This document shows, in pieces, positions 42,784-53,749 of a DNA stretch of 64,000 nucleotides. The translations under genes and the position numbers were made by a program. The notes beneath the pieces were generated by a model, which was given only the letters and a program-made list of their open reading frames with translations, was not told where the DNA came from and searched no databases. Every line of letters begins with the position of its first letter. The first letter of the stretch is position 1. Origin of the DNA: Microglena sp. YARC. Lineage: Eukaryota; Chlorophyta; Chlorophyceae; Chlamydomonadales; Chlamydomonadaceae. The DNA lies in the NCBI GenBank assembly GCA_022414725.1, contig CM039462.1, positions 12,556,110-12,620,109 on the forward strand, read 5' to 3'.

Positions 42784-43439
42784 CTAAACAATCGTTTCAC
42801 TGAGCTCGTGCTACAGTGACCATTTTATTCTACAATATAATTAAATCATCATCTCATCTGGGATGATAATTTCATTGTGCGATTATTATTGCATTTTTTT
42901 ATAAATTGTATTACCGTAAGTATTGCCATCCTTCAAATGGAATCAGTTTGATTCATACCAGCTTCATACTGGAGCTATATCGTGACCGTTTAGTGTGTGA
43001 CCGCGACAGCAGGGAGCTTCACAAGTGATTACTGGACTGAAAATAAATCCTGTATTTTTTTTGACGGCACAAGGAACCTTAATATGATGCAAGCTGCATG
43101 TAAAATAAATCCCAGATTTTTCAGAGGCCTCCTTGAGGTACCGATATACGAGATATAGATATATTTTGCTATATATATATAGATAGATAGATCTATATGT
43201 TGGGGCAATATAGATATATTTGCCGCCCCCTATTCAAATGGAATCAGTTTGATTCATACCAGCTTCATACTGGAGCTTTAATCTACCAATTCAGGTTCAA
43301 ATTTCATTCTCTCAAAACAATATTTTCTTACTGTGCTCGCTGGTCTCCACTCTCCAGCATAGCTCACCCGGTGGTCAATTATCAGTAACGAGATTCTCCT
43401 TCGAGAAATTCAGAGCCAATCAGCCAACTGTCCTACCTT

Positions 43440-43530
43440 GTTGTAGGCCAACCTTGGTGTGCACTGCTAGGTAGGCCAACCTTGGTGTGCACTGCTAGGT
43501 AGGCCAATCTTGGTGTGCACTGCTAGTTAC
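43440..43530 (+). repeat. 31-bp repeat, three units
   Basis: gtaggccaaccttggtgtgc plus actgctag repeated three times. Confidence 0.92.
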
Positions 43531-43550
43531 CGGTAGTTAGATATACCGTT

Positions 43551-43822
43551 TGACGAATTGCTCAATGGTAGAGGACGTTAATAATAGTATAATTATTTTA
43601 CTGCCGAAGACGGCGAGCAGCCAAATCTATCGCTGGCTGAAGCTATGTTACCAAGTTCAAGTTCAAGTTGAAACAAGAAGGTGCGGGGTTTGAATCCCTA
43701 CGGATGCACTTTAGTGTTCGCGGTCGCTGTCAACGGCCATGGTAGCTTTGTACAGGTGAAATAGCAGCTCGTTCCCTACCGCTGTATGACGGGGCTCCCT
43801 TAATACCATGCCTTACCAGATG
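43551..43822 (+). mobile_element. tRNA-headed SINE, copy S9, split by repeat V
   Basis: Head tttgacgaattgctcaatgg, then the V copy (43606-43672), then gggtttgaatcccta (B box) and the full body. The tail is disturbed at ccttaccagatg, next to element U3. Confidence 0.83.
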
Positions 43823-43842
43823 TATATTTTCAGCTGTGCGCA

Positions 43843-43938
43843 CGGTGACTATAGCTAGCTCCGGCTTCCGCTATGGTGTCCTTAACTTCACGTCCTGTGA
43901 GTAACTGTATTACACGGATGTAACAATTTCAATTTCAA
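43843..43938 (+). mobile_element. Small SINE-like element U, copy 3
   Basis: Ninety-six bp, flanked by tttcagctgtgcgca (43828-43842) and tttcagctgcgcgca (43939-43953), a 15-bp duplication with one mismatch. Confidence 0.9.
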
Positions 43939-44240
43939 TTTCAGCTGCGCGCAGCAGCTTCTAGGCAGCTCCCTTGTCTGGCTGTTCGGCCAAACCTGAC
44001 GCAACGTAGTGCACCTTGAAGCTAAGTACCAGTTCTGCTGCAATCTTGGTGCTTAGCCCTGTAGCTAGTACAAGGATCTGCATATGAGCTGGTACGAAAA
44101 GGCGACAAGAAAAGCCCTGGTTTCCGAAAGTATCACACACAGGGACTTGCAATTGGAAGACGGTGACTGGCCGAAGTTGGCTGAAAATCACAATTTATGT
44201 CACATTCCATTTTCAAATGAAGAAGTAGTCTGTTGCCGCT

Positions 44241-44345
44241 CAGGATACTTATAAGCGTGCGTGGCAGCGCGGTGCCCCTCTGCGCGTTTTTTCAACCCCC
44301 TGTGGGCGCAGCGCGCTGACCAATTTGGCAAGAAGTAGTACCCTG
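44241..44345 (-). mobile_element. hAT-like MITE, copy E (internally deleted)
   Basis: 105 bp, ends caggatact / agtagtaccctg, perfect 8-bp duplication ttgccgct (44233-44240, 44346-44353). It lacks about 90 internal bp relative to copy C. Confidence 0.9.
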
Positions 44346-44379
44346 TTGCCGCTCATTGAAGCCACTGGTCACTAGTCAT

Positions 44380-45600
44380 AGTCCATGGGGGGCCTCGATC
44401 AGGGCCTGGGGGGTGGGGACTCGTCTCCGACACATTTATCTGTTGCAACTGAATGAGAGCACTGCTCTATAGTTATAGTATACTTAAATGTTGCAACTCA
44501 ATGAAAACACTGCTCTGTATTTATATGTATAGTATATCTACAGTATTGGGGGGCCTCGCCATGGGGCTGGGGGTTGTGGAGTCGTCTACAGCAACTTTTA
44601 TCTGTTTCCACTCACTGTCTATGTCTAAGCTATATATAAATATATATATTATATGCCTGCCATGGTGACTCTTCCCACCTCCGGTGTGCGGGAGGGTCCC
44701 CTTAGCACCACGCCCCTCCAGGCGTTGTCTTATCTTGTTTTCCACTCACTGGTGGCACTGGTCCCGGTTTATAATCCCTGGGGGTCCCCGGCCGAGGGCT
44801 GGGGGGTGGGGAGTCGTGGACATCACGTTTACCTGTTGCCACTCACTGGTGGCACTGGTCCCGGTTTATAATCCCTGGGGGTCCCCGGCCGAGGGCTGGG
44901 GGGTGGGGAGTCGTGGACATCACGTTTACCTGTTGCCACTCACTGGTGGCACTGGTCCCGGTTTATAATCCCTGGGGGTCCCCGGCAGAGGGCTCGAGGG
45001 TGGGATTGGGGTTGGGGTGGGTGGGAGGGATGTGAAGAGCTGCTTGGACTCCCTTAAGGCGTTCACTTTTTCGTGTTTAGGCTACGCTTCTAGACGGCTC
45101 CTTTTCCTCGAATGGAGCTATCTGTTGCCCCTTACTGAGGGCACTGGTCCCCAGTTATAATCCCTGGGGGTCCCCGGCCGAGGGCTGGGGGATGGGGAGT
45201 CGTCCACAGCAGATTGATCTGTTGCCACTTATTAAGGGCACTGGTCCCCAGTTATAATCCCTGGGGGTCCCCGGCCGAGGGCTGGGGGGTGGGGAGTCGT
45301 CCACAGCAGATTGATCTGTTGCCCCTTACTGAGGGCACTGGTCCCCAGTTATTATCCCTGGGGGTCCCCGGCCGAGGGCTGGGGGGTGGGGAGTCGTCCA
45401 CAGCAGATTGATCTGTTGCCCCTTACTGAGGGCACTGGTCCCCAGTTATTATCCCTGGGGGTCCCCGGCCGAGGGCTGGGGGGTGGGGAGTCGTGGACAT
45501 CACGTTTACCTGTTGCCACTCACTGATGGCACTGGTCCCGTATTAATGTCCCTGGGGGTCCCCGGCCGAGGGCTGGGGGGTGGGGAGTCTTCCACAGCAA
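44380..45600 (+). repeat. 97-bp GC-rich repeat, ~10 units
   Basis: Landmark ctgggggtccccggccgagg recurs every 97 bp from 44780, with gggtggggagtcgtccacag and tgatctgttgccccttactg. Read on the minus strand, the gtcttccacagcaactttga part adjoins OTU exon O3, so it may be that exon's downstream array. A ~90-bp non-repeat stretch interrupts at 45010-45100. Confidence 0.92.
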
Positions 45601-45606
45601 CTTTGA

Positions 45607-45698
45607 TCCCACTAGGGCTTCGGTTCTTGTTTAAGCTGCCTAGCCTCCGGAGTGAGCCGCCGACGCTTTTGGATAGGTGGCGGAGGGAACTCTTGCGT
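45607..45698 (-). CDS. OTU gene exon O3, basic C-terminal region
   Basis: On the minus strand an acceptor ttgctgcag precedes a frame that completes the two bases left by exon O2. It reads R-K-S-S-L-R-H-L-S-K-S-V-G-G-S-L-R-R-L-G, then S-L-N-K-N-R-S-P-S-G. It lies after the His exon, so it would be a basic Ser-rich tail of the OTU protein. Three acceptor-edge copies lie upstream (45810, 45927, 46050). The 3' border is unclear; no canonical donor or stop is obvious at the end given. Confidence 0.5.
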
Positions 45699-46100
45699 CT
45701 GCAGCAAGAAGGTTGGCGTGGGTCAAGTTTAGCGCGGCTTAGGTGGGTGATTACTAGGGAGCGGCGTATCAGATGATGTTGACGCTTTTGGAGAAGTAGC
45801 GCAGGGAACTCTTGCGTCTGCAGCAATAGGGTTGGCGTGGGTCAAGTTTAGCGTAGCTTAGTTGGGCGATGTCTAGGGACAGGCGTATCATATGATGTTG
45901 ACGCTTTTGGACAGGTGGCGGTGGGAACTCTTGCGTCTGCAGAAAAAGTGTTGTGGTGGGTCAAGTTTAGTGCGGCTTAGGTGGGCGATAAATACGGACC
46001 GGCGTATCATACGATGTTGACGCTTTTGGACAGTTGGCGGTGGGAACTCTTGCGTCTGCAGAAAAAGTGTTGTGGTGAGTCAAGTTTAGGATACATTTTA
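45699..46100 (-). repeat. ~120-bp acceptor-edge array of OTU exon O3
   Basis: The landmark gggaactcttgcgtctgcag recurs at 45806, 45923 and 46046. On the minus strand each is a ctgcag acceptor followed by the R-K-S-S-L/H-R start of O3. Confidence 0.87.
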
Positions 46101-46129
46101 TTGTATATGGTAATGCAACGGCTTTGACA

Positions 46130-47456
46130 CTCACACACACACATTCACATATGCACACACACACATTCACATATGACACACACGCACATGCTCACACACA
46201 AACACACACAGGCAGAGAGGCTTCCATTACATGATGGTGTTGTAGTGAATGGGTGCTGTGTGGGTGAATGACCCGAGGCATATCGTATATGGTGACGCGC
46301 CAGCTTTGACAGACACACACATATACACACAGGCAGAGAGGCAGCGAGGCTTCCATTACCTGATGGCGTTGTAATGAATGGGTGCGGTGTTGGTGAATAA
46401 CCCGAGGCTGAATAAATGATACATTGTATTGTATACGTTAACACAATGGCTTTTACACACACACATTCACACACATATACACACACAGGCAGAGAGGCAG
46501 AGAGGCTTCCATTACCTGATGGCGTTGTAATGAATGGGTGCGGTGTGGGTGAATAACCCGAGGCTGAATAAATGATACATTGTATTGTATACGTTAACAC
46601 AATGGCTTTTACACACACACATTCACACACATATACACACACAGGCAGAGAGGCAGAGAGGCTTCCATTACCTGATGGCGTTGTAATGAATGGGTGCGGT
46701 GTGGGTGAATAACCCGAGGCTGAATAAATGATACATTGTATTGTATACGTTAACACAATGGCTTTTACACACACACATTCACACACATATACACACACAG
46801 GCAGAGAGGCAGAGAGGCAGAGAGGCTTCCATTACCTGATGGCGTTGTAATGAATGGGTGCGGTGTGGGTGAATAACCCGAAGCAGAATAAATAATACAT
46901 TATATTGTATACGGCAATGCGATGGCTTTGGCACACACTCATTCACACACATATACACACACATGCACACACAAGCACGCACAGGCAGAGAGGCACACCA
47001 CACCACAACGCACCACAACACAACACAACACAACACGACACAAACTTGGCTTACCTGATGGCGTTGTAATGAATGGGTGCGGTGTTTGTGAAATACCCGA
47101 GAATATGGTAACGCAACGGCTTTGACACACACACACACACACAATCACACACTTATACACACACGCACACACAAGCACATACAGGCAGAGAGGCTTCCAT
47201 TACCTGATAACGTTGTAATGAATGGGTGCGGTGTTGGTGAATAACCCGAAGCAGAATAAAGGATACATTATATTGTAAACAGCAATGCAATGGCTTTGAC
47301 ACACACACACACATTCACACACATATACACACACAAGCACACCACCCTTACAATACAACCCATACCAAACACACCACCCTTTCAATACACCCCATACCAA
47401 ACACACCACCCTTTAAATACACCCCATACCAAACACACCAGAGAGGCTTCCATTAC
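46130..47456 (-). repeat. ~155-bp donor-edge array of OTU exon O2, seven copies
   Basis: Minus-strand units contain the end of O2 (T-A-P-I-H-Y-N-A-I) and its donor gtaatgg, then cctctctgcctgtgtgtgt and a CA/TG run. Copies start near 46221, 46350, 46506, 46672, 46826, 47046 and 47194, and the intact exon border is at 47456. The catalytic-His segment itself is thus copied seven times into the intron. Confidence 0.9.
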
Positions 47457-47605
47457 CTGATGGCATTGTAATGAATGGGCGCGATGTAGGTGACAAATAT
47501 TTCGCGATCCATCCTCGCTTCGGTGGGCTCATAGGTGAGGTACCAGTTAGAGACGTCTGAAGTGATGCAGCGAATGATGACGCCATAGGAGTCAGACAGG
47601 GCTCG
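47457..47605 (-). CDS. OTU cysteine peptidase exon O2, catalytic His segment
   Basis: 149 nt on the minus strand from acceptor ccccgtgcag to donor gtaatg, entering in phase 0 and leaving two bases. It reads R-A-L-S-D-S-Y-G-V-I-I-R-C-I, then N-W-Y-L-T-Y-E-P-T-E, R-E-I-F-V-T-Y-I-A-P-I-H-Y-N-A-I. In OTU-family deubiquitinases (peptidase family C85) the last strand ends with His-Tyr-Asn, carrying the catalytic His, and this matches in order and spacing. It joins O1 (W-G-D-E-L-T-M) in frame. Both edges are copied into the flanking introns; the exon itself is intact. Confidence 0.85.
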
Positions 47606-48910
47606 CTGCACGGGGGGAGGATGAGTGGGGGGTGGGAAGAGGTGGGGTGGGATGGGGTGGGGTGGGGTGGTTCGGGCTGGGTAGGGTTGGGTTGGGTTGG
47701 GTTAGTTGGTTTGGGTTAAGGTACCAGTTAGAGACGTCTGAAGTGATGCAGCGAATGATGACGCCATAGGAGTCGGACAGGGCTCGCTGCACGGGGGGAG
47801 GTGGGCGTCAGGTTGGGCTGTGTCGGGCTGTGTTGGTGTAGTGTGATGTGTGTTGTGTTGGCTTGGTTTGGTTAAGTTTGGTTTGGGTTAAGGTATGAGT
47901 TACAGATGTCAGAATGCAGCAAATGATGTCGCCATTTGAGTCGGAGAGGACTCGCTGCACATGTGGAGGTGGGAGGCGGGAGGTGGGAGTTGGGTTGGAG
48001 GCTCAGGGTTGGGTTGGGTTGGTTTGGTTAGGTTAAGTTTGGGTTGGGTTAAGGTATGAGTTACAGATGTCAGAATGCAGCAAATGATGTCGCCATCTGA
48101 GTCGGAGAGGGCTCGCTGCACATGTAGAGGTGGGAGGCGGGGGGTGGGAGTTGGAGGTTGGGTTGAAGGTTGAGGGTTGGGTTGGATTGTGTTGGGGTAC
48201 CGGTTAGAGGCGTCTGAAGTGATGCAGCAGATGATGATGCCATCGGAGTTGGACAGGGCCCGCTGCATACAGGAAGGTGGGAGGTGAGAGGCGGGAGGTG
48301 GGAGTTGGGGTTTGGGTTGGAGGTTGAGGGTTGGGTTGGATTGTGTTGGGGTACCAGTTAGAGGCGTCCGAAGTGATGCAGCGGATGATGATGCCATTGG
48401 AGTTGGACAGGGCCTGCTGCCCACAGGAAGGTGGGAGGAGGGTTGGGTTAGGTTTGGTTTAGGTACCAGTTAGAGACGTCTGAAGTGATGCAGCGAATGA
48501 TGACGCCATAGGAGTTGGACAGGGCTTGCTGCACGGGGGGAGGATAAGTGGGGTGTGGGAAGAGGTTTGGTGTGGTGTGGTGGTGTGGGCTGGGTAGGGT
48601 TGGGTTTGGTAGCTTTGGGTTGGGTTAAGGTATCAGTTACGGGAGGAGGATAAGAGGGGTGTGGTGGGGTGGTTTGGGCTGGGTAGGGTAGGTTTGGGTT
48701 GGGTTGGCTTGGGTAGCTTTGGGTTGGGTTGAATAACAAGTTCGAGACGCCAGAGGTGATGCAGCGAATGATGACGCTGTAGGAGTCGGGCAGGGCTCAC
48801 TGCACGAGGGGATGATAAGTGGGGGGTGGGAAGAGGTGGCTTGGCTTGGGCTGGGTAGCTTTGGGTTGGGTGTGCCATAGGAGTCGGACAGAGCTCGCTG
48901 CACGTGAATG
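47606..48910 (-). repeat. Acceptor-edge array of OTU exon O2, eight copies
   Basis: Minus-strand units consist of a pyrimidine tract, tgcag-type acceptor and the first half of O2 (R-A-L-S-D-S-Y/D-G-V/I-I-I). Acceptors lie near 47787, 47955, 48115, 48263, 48415, 48530, 48800 and 48898. They are separated by gggttgggttgg-type stretches that on the minus strand are pyrimidine-rich. The second half of the exon is never included. Confidence 0.88.
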
Positions 48911-48969
48911 TTTTTTTGATTTGTTTTGGGTGTGTGTGGGGGGAGAGTTGTGTTGTGTTGTGTTATATT

Positions 48970-49745
48970 TAAGGTTGGGCCGACATATGAACATATACTC
49001 ATACACGCAAATATACCATACATCGTTTCTTGGAAAGTATGAGTATACGTTGTATAGAAAACGTATGAGTTGTACTTTGAAGAGTGCAGCACGCATCCCA
49101 GCACTTTCAGTCAGTCAGTCAGTCAGTCAGTCAGTTAGTTAGTCAGTCAGTCAGTCAGTCAGTCAGTCAGTTAGTCGGTCAGTCAGTCAGTCAGTCAGTC
49201 AGTCAGTCAGTTGGTAGGCTTGTTAGTCAGTCAGTACTTTCTTGGTTTTCATTCAATTTATCATTTAGATAGCTCGTCGGAAAGCTATTGACCTCCTCTA
49301 TCACATTATGCAATAAAACGAACCTTTCACACTTTCTAGTTTGTTTAAATGTTGCCTAAAGTTTGATTTAGAAAGCCAGGTTATACACACATATCAGAGC
49401 GCCATGCAGCCTTCCATTCCACAAGCTGTGCTTTTACGTGGGCTTTATAAAGATAATAATAAGGATTGATGGTGCAATCCTAGCGCAATGTGAGCATGGA
49501 CAATATTGCAATCTATTTATATACTTGTATTATAATATTATTGGCATTGAATGGCTCCCTTAGATTGGCACCGCGCTACTTGGTCGACGCGCGCTCTGGT
49601 CGTGATTTTTGTTTTTGAGAGTTGGACAGCCTTAACTTGCCAGATTGTTTTTCTGAGAGTTGATATGTGATGCAAATGAAATTAGCAACGCGGAAATACC
49701 TTTAAACCTATGTAAAAGTATGTTCTCCAGAAGTCCAGAAACTTA
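48970..49745 (-). mobile_element. Long TAGGG-type element, copy 2
   Basis: The reverse complement follows the 57052 copy for ~700 bp: tggagaacatactt, gctaatttcat..catcacat, tgtccaactctca, ccatcaatcc, ctgatatgtgt. Its left end here is taaggttgggccgacat, a TIR-like end. A (CAGT)n microsatellite (49108-49228) has expanded inside it. It has no long frame. Confidence 0.75.
49108..49228 (+). repeat. (CAGT)n microsatellite
   Basis: About 28 cagt units with a few ttagt/tcggt variants. Confidence 0.97.
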
Positions 49746-50386
49746 CATACGTTTGTATACATTAATAAAAAACTGAATACAGGAGGTATACAGGAGGCAC
49801 ACAAGTAAGTCACTTTAACTTGGGCTGACCATTCTGAGCCATCATCACCCCAAGTTTCATGTTTTGACATGGATTTCAAGTAGGACATGAAGTCAGGGGT
49901 TCAACATGGTTATCACCATGGAATCCAAATGCAAATTGAAAATAAAAAGAAACTCCTACTGTAGGAGGTATAAAGGAGGCATACAAGTAAGTTACTAATA
50001 CTTGGGCTCACCATCGCTCAGTGTTGCATTTTTTCATAGGTTTTTAATATCGAAGGTTACGGGTTAAAGTCCTGTTGTTTTTGCTTCCTCCCACCTATGC
50101 TAAGTAAGTGGGCCCCTTTGGCAGGACCTAGACAGCCTCAAGTGGGCCCCTAAGGCCCCTCCAGCAGTGTTTCATTTTTCGACTACGCGTCGCCATTCCG
50201 TCGCCATTCCGTCGAACGCTTCACCCCCCGGACCCCCCGATATCGGGAAGCGCTGCCCCCCGACCCCCCCAGGCTCTGCGCTTCGTGCTCTGCCATGCGA
50301 TGGATACTTAACTATCCTGAAATCAGGGTCGAGTAGCCCAAGTAGCTACTCAACCAGGACTGCAGAAATCGAAATTAAAAACACTG

Positions 50387-50502
50387 CCATCGCTGTTAAC
50401 CGCCATGGTAGCACTTTCCATGTGAAGTAGCAGCCCGTTCTCTACCGCCATAAGACAGGGATCCATTAATACCACACCCCACCAGGCGTTATCATTACCT
50501 TT
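50387..50502 (+). mobile_element. tRNA-headed SINE, copy S10 (5' truncated)
   Basis: Body from atcgctgttaaccgccatgg to caccaggcgttatcattacc; no head. Confidence 0.87.
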
Positions 50503-50542
50503 TTTGACTCACCCTAGTGAGCTCATCACCAAAACGGTGGTT

Positions 50543-50690
50543 GGGAGTTTGGTTTGTTTGTCCTCGACACACCCCTGATGTTATGTTTTTTTTTGCTTGG
50601 TGGGTGCTTTTTCTTTTTGTTTAAAGCACAGAGTCTAATACACCCTCGCGGTGTCAAGTAGACTCTAACATGTAATGTAAATGTAAACAA
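50543..50690 (-). repeat. Dispersed repeat K, copy 2
   Basis: Inverted match to 22690-22840: gtttgtcctcgacacacccc, aaagcacagagtct, accctcgcggtgtcaag, ending acatgtaatgtaaatg. Confidence 0.68.
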
Positions 50691-51314
50691 AAAAAAAGTT
50701 ATATTTGTTGACATGGATGTCAAGCAGGAGTGGACGTTTTCACAAAGGAAGCTCTCAAATTCAAATTCAAATGTAGAAAGAGGAGGACTGAAGGAGGCAC
50801 ACAAGCAAGGCACTAACAGGATGACGCACCATTTTGAGCTCATCACCCCTAGTGCCATTCTTTGACATGGAATTGAAGTAGTTGTGAACATTTTCACCAA
50901 GGAAGCTCTCAAATTAAAATCCAAATTAAAATCCAAATTAAAATTCAAATTAAGACTAAGACAGACTGAAGGAAGCACACAAGCAAGGCACTAACAGTTT
51001 GAATCACTTTAGTGAGCTCATCATCCCAAGTTGCATTTTTTGACACGGATTTCAAGTAGTTGTGGACATTTTCACTAAGAAAGCTCTCAAATTCAAATTC
51101 AAATGTGGAAAGAGGAGGACTGAAGGAGGCACTCAAGCAAGGCACTAACAGTTTGAAGAATGGGGTGAGCTCATCACCCCAAGTGCCATTCCTTGCCATG
51201 GATCTCAAGTATGAGTTTAAGTATTCACCTAGGAAGCTCTCAAATTCAAATTCAAGTGTGGAAAGAGGAGGACTGAAGGAGGCACACAAGCAAGGCACTA
51301 ACAGTTTAACGCAC

Positions 51315-51414
51315 CATAGTGAGCTCATCACCCCAAGTGCCATTCTTTACCATGGATCTCAAGTATGAGTTGAAGTCTTCGCCTAGGAAGCATTCAAATT
51401 CCTCAGGGTTGTCC
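51315..51414 (-). CDS. OTU cysteine peptidase exon O1, Trp-Gly-Asp segment
   Basis: One hundred nt on the minus strand (1 + 33 codons) from acceptor ttgctgcag to donor gtgcgt. It reads D-N-P-E-E-F-E-C-F-L-G-E-D-F-N-S-Y-L-R-S, then M-V-K-N-G-T-W-G-D-E-L-T-M. In plant-type OTU proteins the stretch F-x-x-Y-L-x-x-M-x-x-x-G-x-W-G-D-x-x-T precedes the A-x-x-D-x-x-G strand that opens exon O2. The phase-0 end joins O2 directly. The preceding exon (between Asp-Gly-Asn-Cys and here, ~30-45 residues) was not found. Confidence 0.8.
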
Positions 51415-51850
51415 CTGCAGCAATGAATGTTGTGATGTGATGTAATGTAATGTGCTGTGTTGTGCTGTGTTGTTTCAAATTCCTCTGGGTTGACCCTGCA
51501 GCTATTAAAGTTGTGATGTGATGTAATGTGATGAAATGTAATGCGTTGTGATGTGTTGTGATGTGTTGTTTCAAATTCCTCTGGGTTGTCCCTGCAGCTA
51601 TTAAAGTTGTGTTGCGATGTAATGTGATGCAATGTAATGCGTTGTGATGTGTTGTGATGTGTTGTTTCAAATTCCTCAGGGTTGTCCCTGCAGCAATCAG
51701 CGCCATTCAAATTCAAATTCTTACTCCTCAGTTTGTTCCATACAGCAATCAACACCATACAAATCCAAATTCCTCAGTTTTCCCGACAGAAATCAACGCC
51801 ATTCAAAATCGAATTCCCCAGTGTTGTCCTAGCAGCAATGAGACCTGATG
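51415..51850 (-). repeat. Acceptor-edge array of OTU exon O1, about six copies
   Basis: Minus-strand units carry ctgcag|ggacaacccagagg-type starts (N-P-E-E-F-E) at about 51500, 51597, 51692, 51757, 51790 and 51832, with atcacatcacaac-type stretches between. An outlying copy is near 53175-53205. The second half of O1 is not included. Confidence 0.87.
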
Positions 51851-51949
51851 AAGCATCAATAACCACACCATGTTGTTGGTGGGTGGTAGATGGCTTGGAA
51901 GCAGCCATTCAACAATTAAAGCGTAACAGTTCACTAGTTTAGCCATATC

Positions 51950-52015
51950 AAGGTGGTTGCCCCCAGTGAAAGCAAACGGGCTGGCCCCCTCAACCTCACG
52001 CCTTGTAAAGGCGTA
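51950..52015 (-). repeat. Dispersed repeat H, copy 3
   Basis: Reverse complement of the H unit: ggtggttgcccccagtgaaa ... cacgccttgtaaaggcgta. The next copy (53290-53345) has lost part of the hairpin end. Confidence 0.73.
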
Positions 52016-53160
52016 CTATGCATTTACTTATGTATAGCCTAACCAACGTGAATATGTAAGGGAACAAAAAATGCAGAAGCTTGCTATCTCCATAAGTGCC
52101 TAAGTCCTCAAACGCCTAAGTTGAATCGCTTTTGTGACCCAAGGTCCCACATGACCCCAAATGCTCGGAATTGAATTCTGAGTGGATCATATTGTCCGCG
52201 ACTGCGTCAGCTAGGTGCGCAGCTAATTTCTGCTCGCATTCGCATCTAGCCGCGGGCAGCCCAGCTTGGGAGGCTGATGGCGGTACACGAGGTGTACAAA
52301 AAAGCTTGGGTCAACTTCAACCAGATCGCGGTACGGGATCGCTTGAGCTACCGCGAATGAAGTTTCCGCGGGACGAAAGGCTTATCAAACCCCTGCCACA
52401 AGGTCGGAGGCTGCGCTTCAGCCTCGGCTTCGGAATTTAGTGGAACAGCAGTACAACTCGAAAATTCACCTGCATTCGACTCCCGAAGTCCCAAGTCCAC
52501 CTCCAAACCTGAGATTTCAACCCCCATTCCCTAATACATATCTAACTTCAGATGTGGACGTTTGAAGAAAAGTTCAAAACAAACTTTTTTTGAATACATT
52601 TGAAAAGTGTGATTCGAAATTTGAAATTTAAAACATTGTTTTTTGTTTTCAGTTATTCTACATGCTATCTAGCAAAAACTGGAACTCAGAATGATGCAAC
52701 TGAGTCTACGCAGCTACGTTCATGAGTTATGACACCCACGAAATGCAAATTATCAGTGATTTTTGGCTCTGTGAACTGCTGTACTGCCTGTACGATACAT
52801 CCCATAACCTGCCATCACCATGACATGTAATGGAAGGTGTGAGCTATATGACTACCTACTTTTTAATTTTAATGGAATTTGTTTTTAACACGATAGACCT
52901 TGGGTCACGTTTATGAAAAAGGTGACCCAACTTAGGGAAGCCCATAGTTAAGAAATTTGCATGTTTCACTTGACCTGTTTCCCACCAATTGAGCAAACCC
53001 AAATGTGAGTATTTATATATCGAAATGATGTGGCTGGGCACCTTTATGCCAACAAAATATTTGTCTTTGGACTGGAGGCCATAGGCTAAGACCATGCGAT
53101 TCATGTGCACCTAGACTTAGGCACCTATGGAGATGGTCGATTATTCTTAATATGAAAGAG
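52016..53160. other. Unassigned part of the OTU gene's long intron
   Basis: No tandem structure and no recognised exon. The 52171-52440 plus-strand frame has no family resemblance. The missing OTU exon should lie somewhere between here and 58.9 kb but was not recognised. Confidence 0.4.
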
Positions 53161-53560
53161 AAAAAAAATCATCGGTTTTGTCCTCGCAGCAGTCAGAGCC
53201 ATTCAGTTGTAGGCAGGGTTTTGTGGGTTGCTGCTTGTTAGCTGCTACTTGAAAGGTATGTGGGGTTCTACGTGTATTGTATCGCATTTGTATTGGTGGT
53301 TGGCCCCAGTGAAAGCAAACGTGCTGCCCCCCTCAACCTCGTAACAAGTCAAAATAGTAGGGTGCCCTTGCGGGTCCCCTAGAGGTCGGCCCAGGGTGTG
53401 GGGTATGGCACGATCATGTTGTTGAATGTTGACAAATATGACAAAGTTGTCCACGTGGGTATGCCAAGGTAAAACGACGTGCAGCGAGATACATTTGCTA
53501 ATTGCAATTGCCAGCAACTTGATCGTTTGAAGTATTTGACGTAGATTGTTGTGTTATGCT

Positions 53561-53719
53561 TTATGTCTGAGCTTGGCATCCAATGGTACGCTTGTACATG
53601 TAAAACCTGGAGAACTGTGAGACAGCCGTCATGTACATGTCATTTATTGTAGCAGGTGTGTAAATGCAGTTGAGGCGGAGGCCTTCTTTCTTAAGCTGTT
53701 TCTGATGGATGTGGAACAT
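53561..53719 (-). CDS. Small open frame of unknown family
   Basis: Fifty-two codons from ATG to TAA on the minus strand: M-F-H-I-H-Q-K-Q-L-K-K-E-G-L-R-L-N, then C-I-Y-T-P-A-T-I-N-D-M-Y and Q-F-S-R-F-Y-M-Y-K-R. Balanced protein-like composition, unlike the repeat frames around it, and open upstream to about 53745. It may be a relic of a mobile-element protein or an exon on its own. The frames at 53245-53517 downstream are also non-repetitive. I do not recognise it. Confidence 0.3.
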   Translation of the reverse strand: MFHIHQKQLKKEGLRLNCIYTPATINDMYMTAVSQFSRFYMYKRTIGCQAQT

Positions 53720-53749
53720 GGTTTCTGCGTGTCTACGAAGAGAGCTTGT

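Larger units (their letters stand above)
49800..51314 (-). repeat. Downstream array of OTU exon O1, about six copies
   Basis: Minus-strand copies of the O1 segment F-E-S-F-L-G-E..L-N-S-Y-L-R-S-M and G-T-W-G-D-E-L-T, each followed by donor-like sequence and tagtgccttgcttgtgtgcc. Copies lie near 51165-51260, 51010-51100, 50838-50935, 50694-50760, 50010-50045 and 49825-49890. They become more diverged with distance from O1. SINE S10 and repeat K copy 2 interrupt. Confidence 0.87.

Noticed and set aside
44653..45776. Several plus-strand frames (G-V-P-G-R-G-L-G-G-G)
   Set aside because: Translations of the 97-bp GC-rich repeat; the recurrent start and stop are copied with the unit.
46145..46798. 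217-codon Cys/Val-rich minus-strand frame
   Set aside because: Out of frame with the OTU peptide inside it; it reads the CA/TG part of the donor-edge array.
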